Origin: Malurus cyaneus samueli | Lineage: Eukaryota; Chordata; Aves; Passeriformes; Maluridae | Assembly (NCBI GenBank): GCA_009741485.1 | Contig: CM019229.1 | Span: 1,414,096-1,478,095 of the forward strand | DNA: 64,000 bases | Direction: 5' to 3' | Shown here: in pieces, positions 57,300 to 64,000 of the stretch | Numbering within the stretch: the first letter of the stretch is position 1 | Layout of the letters: the number at the start of each line of letters is the position of its first letter | The notes under the pieces: generated by a model | The model's input: only the letters and a program-made list of their open reading frames with translations | Told to the model about the DNA's origin: nothing | The model's database searches: none | Translations under genes and position numbers: made by a program

Positions 57300-57620
57300 G
57301 CCCAAATTGCATTTAGCCAACCTGCACAGATTTTATTCTCATTTCTGTGCATGAGATCTCAGCACTTCATCGCTTCACAGGGACATTTAACCTCTCCAAT
57401 GTACATTTCCCAAGGAGAGAGATTGGAAATGAAAGTTTCTCCCTCTTCCATTAACCTGCTCTCCCAAAAACAGACATAAGCCAAGCATTTTACTACTTCC
57501 AGGAAAAAAGTGAACATTCAATCCTTTTACAACCAATTATTTCAAACCAAATTCATGTACAATGCACTAAAGTTTGAGATTTTTAAAACCCACCAAACAA
57601 TAGAACAAACAAAATAAACG
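57300..57620. promoter_or_regulatory. Candidate conserved non-coding element
   Basis: This is the longest AT-rich, non-repetitive stretch in the right part of the window: attgcatttagcc, gattttattctcatttctgt, catttaacc, acaaccaattatttcaaacc. It is non-coding in all frames. Inferred. Confidence 0.35.
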
Positions 57621-58731
57621 TGAAGACTTTCTGGTGACATTTTAACATGAAGATGTCACATGTACTCACTGATATCACACCTGATGTCAAAGCACTTGGC
57701 AAAGCTCTTACAGCTGATGGCTCATCTGGCTTGGGGAAAGCTCAGCCTAAAGGGGCACCCACAGCCACCTCCAAAGCCTGGCTCCTGCTTGCAGAGTCCT
57801 TTGGGATGCAGGCAGGTGAAGGAGCAGGCGTTATTTGGGATAAAGCTCGTGGTCTGTGTCCCTGGAGCCCGGCCCACGCTGGACACTGAGCTGCCCACGC
57901 AGGGGAGGGTGCCCAGGGAGCCGTGCCCAGCACACACTGCCCTCCCCTCTGTTGTTTTCCTTCAGGGAGGCTGCTGCAGGGGCTGCCAATGTTTACAGAG
58001 AGAGAACAGGGTTTGACCTCAGGGCTCAGGGAAAGGAGGATGCAGATGGTGCGAAGGGGGTGTTTGCCACCCGATAAAGGCAGCACTGCAGCGGCTGCGG
58101 TGGCTTTGTGCCACCTCCCTGGTGACAAACAGGTGATTGCAGGTGCCCACGGCCCCAGGGCAGCACCGGCACCAGATCCCCCCACTGCCCGTGGGAGAGC
58201 AGGGAAACACTGCAGATGTGGCAGAGAATGACCCAGTTTACCCAAAACCTGCCCCAAAGGGGGACCTGCCCCAAAGGGGGGCCTGCTACAGCCAGCAGTT
58301 CTCTGCAGGAAGAGGCTCCCTCTGCTCCATGGGATCAGCTCCCCCAGACTGAGACCTGACCTCACAGTGCCCAGGGGAGAGGTCTGGCCAAACAGGGCTC
58401 CTGGTTACTCCAGCAGACACCACACAAAAGGGGTCTGTGGGGTCTGTGGCCCATAAGTCATGTGAGGAGTTCCCAGAGAATGACAGCAGCACAGGAGGAG
58501 CCCCCAGACCCCACACACGAGAGCTCTGGCTGCAGGATGCCCCTCTGTGCGGGGTCCAGCACCCACAGGGGGCTCCTGAGACATCACAGGAACAAGGAGG
58601 AGGTGTGACTCGGTGTGAGCCCTGTAGTACCCTGAGCTCAGTGCCCAGCAGAGCCCAGGGCTGTGCCCTCCCCACTGGCACCCCTGGCTGTGCCAGGGAC
58701 ACATTCCCAGGGTGGGAGGGAGGGGTCACGT

Positions 58732-58890
58732 CATGGAATCATGGAGTGGTTTGGGGTGGAAGGACCTTAAATCCCATCCAGATCCACTCCTGCCTTGGCA
58801 GGGACACCTTCCACTGTCCCAGGCTGCTCCAAGCCCCGTCCAGCCTGGCCTTGGGCACTGCCAGGGATCCAGGGGCAGCCACAGCTCCAG
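58732..58890 (-). mobile_element. CR1 LINE 3' end fragment
   Basis: tggaatcatggagtggtttg, ggaccttaaatcccatcc and ccaggggcagccacagc in antisense CR1 order; truncated after about 160 bases. Confidence 0.88.
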
Positions 58891-58944
58891 ATGCAGGGAG
58901 GCCCCTCTGCCCCTTCCCCAGGCTCCTCCGTGCTCAGGGTTTGT

Positions 58945-59092
58945 GGCAGGAAGGTTTGGGACAGGGTGGTTTGGGGACAGGGAGGTTTGGGGGCAGGGAC
59001 ATTTGGGGACAGAGAGGTTTGGGACAGGGTGGTTTGGGGGCAGGGAGGTTGGGGACAGGGAGGTTTGGGGGCAGGGTGATTTGGGGACAAGG
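58945..59092. repeat. Minisatellite of ggtttggggacaggga type
   Basis: About nine imperfect units of 15-17 bases (ggtttggggacaggga, ggtttgggggcaggga) right after the truncated CR1. Confidence 0.92.
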
Positions 59093-59611
59093 CTCCCTGC
59101 CCAGCCCTGCCAGCCCCTGGCCTCCAGCACTCCAAGGGTTGGTGCATGGCCAAAGCAGAGATCCCAGAGGGGAAGTACCTCGGAAACAGCTCCAGACTAC
59201 AATGGCTGCGAATCACAGAGCAAACCTTCCCCAGGAGCAGCTGGCAGCCCTGGGAATATCCTGTGCACAAAGCTGCTGCTGCTGACTGCATGCACCACCG
59301 ACCCAGGGCTGGTGAGAAAGTTCTGTTGGCTCCCATGCCGGGGGGACTGGGGGCACCACAGCTCAACCTGTGCCTTCTGGACTGCTGGGCACACGGGTGA
59401 TGCCCAAAAAACAAACACTGGCAGTCACAGCAGGGCCCTGCTGAAGGCTGGGATGGCCCAGAGGTGCCAGGGGTGCTGCAGGAGGGGATGTGCACGGAGA
59501 TAACTCCATGACACTGACAGGACACAGCAATCCCTGTGGGGGTCTGCTGTGGGGCTGTTTTGGGAGCAATGATGGTGGCACAGCCTGGGGATGCCCTGAG
59601 GGCATGGATGC

Positions 59612-59745
59612 TGCATCCCTGAAGTGTTCAAGGCTGGACAGGACCCTGACCTAGGGAGTGGCATCCCTGCCGTGCCAGGGGTGAAACAAGATGAGCTCCA
59701 AGGTCCCTTCCAACCCAAACCATCCCATGATCCCATGGTTCTGTT
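59612..59745 (+). mobile_element. CR1 LINE 3' end fragment
   Basis: Plus-strand CR1 end: gaagtgttcaaggctggac, agctccaaggtcccttccaa, cccaaaccatcccatgatcc, then catggttctg. Confidence 0.85.
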
Positions 59746-60496
59746 AAACCTCCAGGAGGAAAAGCCAGCCTGGAGAACCCTCCCCACCCACTGTGGAGCA
59801 GCCAGTGAGGACACAGGGCTGTTCTCCCTGTCCCTGAGTGGTTCCTCAGGTAAGAATCTTCCCAGGAATCGCTGAGAGGAGCCAGGCACAGAGCATCTGC
59901 TGCAAACACCACTGTGGCAGAGAGCAGGGCCAGCAGCTTCCTGCTCTGCAAACTCTCTCAGGGAAGAGGAGAACACCTCAGAGCTCACCCACCCACTGCC
60001 AGCACAGCCCCAGAGCTCTCCCAGAGCTCCCCATGCCCCTTCCCTGGCACAGCCCCACGGACAGCGAGCTCCAGCCTGTGCAAACAGCCCCTGACCCCCT
60101 GAAATCATCACCCCCTGGTGATCTTTTTAAAACCTCTCCAGCACTGTAACTGCACCATATCAACTCTTCTTGCCAGCTTCTGGGAAATGTGGCCCCAGAA
60201 TTAAATCTGGGGGGAAAACCCCCCATTTTTGGCTGATCTAAACACTCAGGTTCAGGTTGAGCTGTGTAAAGAAGCACAAATCCAGGAAAGCAATGTCCCT
60301 GTTCATCTGTTCCTCCAGCTGGGACTGCCCGAAGAGCCCTGAACCGGCAGCTGGCAGTGCCCAGGACTGCCCAGTCCCCCTGCTCTGGGCTGTGCCAGCC
60401 TGGGGCTTCTGCCACTGGTGTCACCCAACATCTGACCCAGGGAAACATCCACAGGCAGAGGAGGTGAAGCCCAGGGTCTGTGTGCACAGAGCAGCC

Positions 60497-60640
60497 TGGC
60501 CACCAAATCCAGCAGCCTGGCCACCAAATCCAGCAGCCTGGCCACCAAATCCAGCAGCTTGGCCTCCAGCTCCAGCAGCTTAGCCACCAACTCCAGCAGC
60601 CTAGCCACCAACTGCAGCAGCCTAGCCACCAGCTCCAGAG
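60497..60640. repeat. 21-bp minisatellite, cagcctggccaccaaatcca type
   Basis: About seven copies; the first three are nearly identical and later ones change to agcttagccaccaactccag-type variants. It is in frame on both strands, giving RLLELVA-type and QPGHQIQ-type peptides, which are not genes. Confidence 0.93.
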
Positions 60641-60952
60641 GCACTGCCATGGGTGCTCCAGCTCCAGGGACATCCCAGGAGCCAGCTCAGAACAGGGAAA
60701 GGTTTCAGCTGGAATTTGGGGCTGTCACTGCTGGGTAGGGCAGCTCAGCAATGCCTCAGCCCCTGGGGCAATCTGCACTGGGTTCATGTCCCACACCCTC
60801 CAGCAGGATTGTTCCCAGTGCTGCCATGGGTCTGATGCTGTCTCACTGCACCTCCAGCTTGGACTCCTCAGCACCATCCAGAGAAACCCAGGGGCTGCTC
60901 TGCTTTGGAGGGAGGGAAATGGAAAGCTCAGCTCAGGAAAGGGTTAAGCTGC

Positions 60953-62037
60953 TGCTGGAGGCAGAGGGACACAGAGGCAGTGTCCAGCTCTCATGTGAGC
61001 TGGGTGACTCAAGGCTTGGGGAAGCTCTCCGGCATCCCAGAAATGAGGCACGGAGGAAACAGAGGAAATGTCAGAGAGCAGGAAAGGATTTTCATCTGGT
61101 ACCATCTCCTGGCCACCAGCAGCAGAATGGCTGGAGAGAAGGGAGAGCCCCCCTTCCAAGGAACAGGGCTGGAAACAGAGGGAGGAAGGCAGAGGAACAC
61201 ACTCCTGCCTTCTCAGAATGTTTGTGTCACAAAACTGGAGAGAGCAAGGAGACTCCAAGCTGTCTCTGTCTGAAGTCCTGTGGTTGATCCCTGTTTGCAG
61301 TGCCCAGTCCCCCGCAGCCCAGGGGATCCTTCAGGACAAATTACAGCCCCAAATCTCACCAGCACCATCCCTTGTTCCATTATGAATGGGAGGAAATTGA
61401 GATACAATTCCAGCTGAGCTCATAGCCCAGCGCCCAGACAAAGGCTCATCTCCCTGCCCTTCTCCCACCCTGCAGCTCCTCACTAAACAAATCCTCCTCT
61501 ACTGTTCACTTGCTCACATAGCTTTGATGTCACCCCTGGCCACTCCTTTTGCCCTTTTCCCTATCACCAAACCATCTGCCCAAGTGCCCTCTAGATCTGC
61601 CAGCACAGTGCCCAAAATCTCCTTGCAGAGTCTCCTGATGACATGTCCAGAACAGCCATCTCCAGAATTATCCAGGTGTACAAAATCTGCCATGGCCCAG
61701 TGTGTCCCTGAGCCTCATCCTCTGGGCCATCAGTAAATTGCTTTTCCCAGCAGTCAGCTTTGCTGTGTGGAGACCTGGGCTGTCCCTGACTCCTCCCTTT
61801 GGGACAATGCCACATCCCAAAGGGCACTCCGTGAGCAGTCCCAGCAGGAGCAGAGAACACTCTGGGAAATTAATTCTCCTGGGACATGGATGGAGCGAAG
61901 CACATTCACCCAGGCACAGCACTGCCCCACCGCAGCTGGGACCTGTCTGTTCACTGCAAGGATCGAGGATGGGAACGGGAGCTGTGCCCAAGGGGACCCT
62001 GTGGGTGCATCCACGCACAGCCAGGCTCCCCAGAGGT
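60953..62037. repeat. Tandem duplication of 1083 bp, copy 1
   Basis: Sequence from ggcagagggacacagaggca onward recurs 1,083 bases downstream with only scattered substitutions (for example gttgatccctgtttgc against gtggatccctgtctgc). No gene is evident in the unit. Confidence 0.95.
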
Positions 62038-63122
62038 GCTGGAGCAGAGGGACACAGAGGCAGTGTCCAGCTCTCATGTGAGCTGGGTGACTCAAGGCTT
62101 GGGGAAGCTCTCCGGCATCCCAGAAATGAGGCACGGAGGAAACAGAGGAAATGTCAGAGAGCAGGAAAGGATTTTCATCTGGTACCATCTCCTGGCCACC
62201 AGCAGCAGAATGGCTGGAGAGAAGGGAGAGCCCCCCTTCCAAGGAACAGGGCTGGAAATAGAGGGAGGAAGGCAGAGGAACACACTCCTGCCTTCTCAGA
62301 ATGTTTGTGTCACAAAACTGGAGAGAGCAAGGAGACTCCAAGCTGTCTCTGTCTGAAGTCCTGTGGTGGATCCCTGTCTGCAGTGCCCAGTCCCCCGCAG
62401 CCCAGGGGATCCTTCAGGACAAATTACAGCCCCAAATCTCACCAGCACCATCCCTTGTTCCATTATGAATGGGAGGAAATTGAGATACAATTCCAGCTGA
62501 GCTCATAGCCCAGCGCCCAGACAAAGGCTCATCTCCCTGCCCTTCTCCCACCCTGCAGCTCCTCACTAAACAAATCCTCCTCTACTGTTCACTTGCTCAC
62601 ATAGCTTTGATGTCACCCCTGGCCACTCCTTTTGTCCTTTTCCCTATCACCAAACCATCTGCCCAAGTGCCCTCTAGATCTGCCAGCACAGTGCCCAAAA
62701 TCTCCTTGCAGAGTCTCCTGATGACATGTCCAGAACAGCCATCTCCAGAATTATCCAGGTGTACAAAATCTGCCATGGTCCAGCGTATCCCTGAGCCTCA
62801 TCCTCTGGGCCATCAGTAAATTGCTTTTCCCAGCAGTCGGCTTTGCTGTGTGGAGACCTGGGCTGTCCCTGACTCCTCCCTTTGGGACAATGCCACATCC
62901 CAAAGGGCATTCCGTGAGCACTCCCAGCAGGAGCAGAGAACACTCTGGGAAATTAATTCTCCTGGGACATGGATGGAGTGAAGCACATTCACCCAGGCAC
63001 AGCACTGCCCCACTGCAGCTGGGACCTGTCTGTTCACTGCAGGGATCTAGGATGGGAACAGGAGCTGTGCCCAAGGGGACCCTGTGGGTGCATCCACGCA
63101 CAGCCAGGCTCCCCAGAGGGGC
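62038..63122. repeat. Tandem duplication of 1083 bp, copy 2
   Basis: This copy follows copy 1 directly. The join reads ccagaggtgctggagcagag, while the outer edges read gctgctggaggcagag (left) and ccagaggggctggggc (right), so a few bases of gctgg microhomology sit at the breakpoint. Confidence 0.95.
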
Positions 63123-63235
63123 TGGGGCATCCCTGGAAGTGCCCAAGGCCCTGCTCTAGTGAGTGGCAACCCGGCCATGGGTGCCAAGATGATCCTAAAA
63201 CTCCTCAACCCCAACCAGTTGGGTCCTTGATGGGC
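63122..63235 (+). mobile_element. CR1 LINE 3' fragment
   Basis: ggcatccctggaagtgccca, aggccctgct and agtgagtggcaaccc, then ccaagatgatcctaaa resemble the plus-strand CR1 3' region with internal deletions. It begins exactly at the right edge of the 1083-bp duplication. Confidence 0.65.
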
Positions 63236-63854
63236 ACAGTGGGGGACAGTGGCATTGCCCTGACACTTGTCCAGAGGCTCTCCTGTGCAGTCAGGATGGG
63301 CATCTCCAGGGCCAAACCAGCTCAGGCACAAACTCACAGCATTAATTTGCTCAGCTCTGCATGAGTGCTCACCACAGCAGCACAAGGAGCTGCTACTGGA
63401 AGGATTTTCTGTTGGAGCAGCTTCCCAAGACAAACTCCAGTTTGTCAAACTCTGCAGATGAAAACTTCCCAAGGGAAAAAAAAAAAGGATCAAATTTGCC
63501 ATGCTTTTCAAAGGAAAAACTTACTGAGCTGTTTAGTTTTGAGTCAGCTTCGTCTGAATGTGTTGGGTTTGAATCAAACACTTGTAACAATGCAATAAAC
63601 CCCTGACCTGCAGTTTCCTCTCGGCAGGATATTTCCGGAGCAGGGAAGGGTGTGAATACAGCCCTGCAGCACATTCACAGCTCCACATGGCTCCCTGGGA
63701 GGCTGCCCATTCCCACCACGCAGCAAACATTTCCTTCTGACAGGCTTTCCACATCCCAGGAGGTGCGTGTGTCCTGCAGGGGATGGGGCGGGATGGGGAA
63801 AATGGGGACAAACTCCACACTCGCCTCTTGTGGGGTGCAGAATGTGGGTCCACA

Positions 63855-64000
63855 CTGGATCCCAGAATCCCAGACTGGCTTGGTTGGAAGGGACCTTAAA
63901 GCTCATCCCATCCCATCCCATCCCACCCTTGCCCTGCCATGGCAGGGGCACTTCCACCATCAGGTGCTCCAAGCCTGTCCAACCTGGCACTGGGACCCTG
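63855..64000 (-). mobile_element. CR1 LINE 3' end, cut by the window edge
   Basis: cccagaatcccagactggct, tggttggaagggaccttaaa, a short (catcc)n-like expansion, and gccatggcaggggcacttcc in antisense CR1 order. It continues past 64,000. Confidence 0.88.

Larger units (their letters stand above)
55164..64000 (-). other. RGS3 intron or upstream DNA
   Basis: I found nothing like the next upstream RGS3 exons on the minus strand. The stretch holds repeats, four CR1 fragments, a 1083-bp tandem duplication and AT-rich blocks. A small exon could still be missed by eye. Confidence 0.65.

Overview
This is vertebrate, almost certainly bird (probably songbird), nuclear DNA. The evidence is many 5'-truncated CR1 LINE 3' ends with the avian-type tail (repeats of an acagaatc-like octamer), a probable SINE with a CR1-like tail, a GC-rich, minisatellite-rich landscape like an avian microchromosome, and one recognisable gene: RGS3, a regulator of G-protein signalling, on the minus strand. 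There is no prokaryotic content, no CRISPR, and no intact viral or transposon reading frame.

Layout. 1-28,090 is gene-free DNA downstream of RGS3. It holds CR1 fragments, a probable solo LTR (6098-6842), and a direct tandem duplication of about 6.87 kb (about 7970-14840 and 14841-21718) whose breakpoints lie inside two diverged CR1 copies. 28,090-55,163 is the 3' part of RGS3. The shared exons are 55163-55041, 40017-39367, 35386-35313, 31415-31314, 30278-30217, 29574-29408 and 29320-29135 (stop). The splice sites and phases were checked base by base and give one continuous frame. Two alternative first coding exons (34165-34122 and 31634-31519) are phase-compatible with 31415-31314 and would give short RGS proteins of 186 and 210 residues. 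Two more putative promoters/first exons are proposed: a coding one at 36241-36137, and a non-coding one near 46522-46342 that would splice to an exon whose first codon is ATG (a 413-residue protein). 55,164-64,000 is RGS3 intron or upstream DNA. It contains a second tandem duplication (1083 bp, 60953-63122) and no exon I can recognise; the N-terminal exons (C2/PDZ part of long RGS3) must lie beyond 64,000.

How it works together: all RGS3 products would share the C-terminal RGS domain, a GTPase-activating domain for G-alpha subunits (Gi/Gq classes from family knowledge). The nested first exons would give long, middle and short forms under separate promoters. Introns carry many tandem repeats of 13-57 bp units, several strongly G-rich, which produce long spurious open frames. 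The most interesting observations are the nested promoters, the CR1/CR1 recombination junction, a cluster of one-base losses in duplication copy 2 that looks like sequence error, and AT-rich blocks with homeobox-, GATA- and MEF2-like sites that are candidate regulatory elements.
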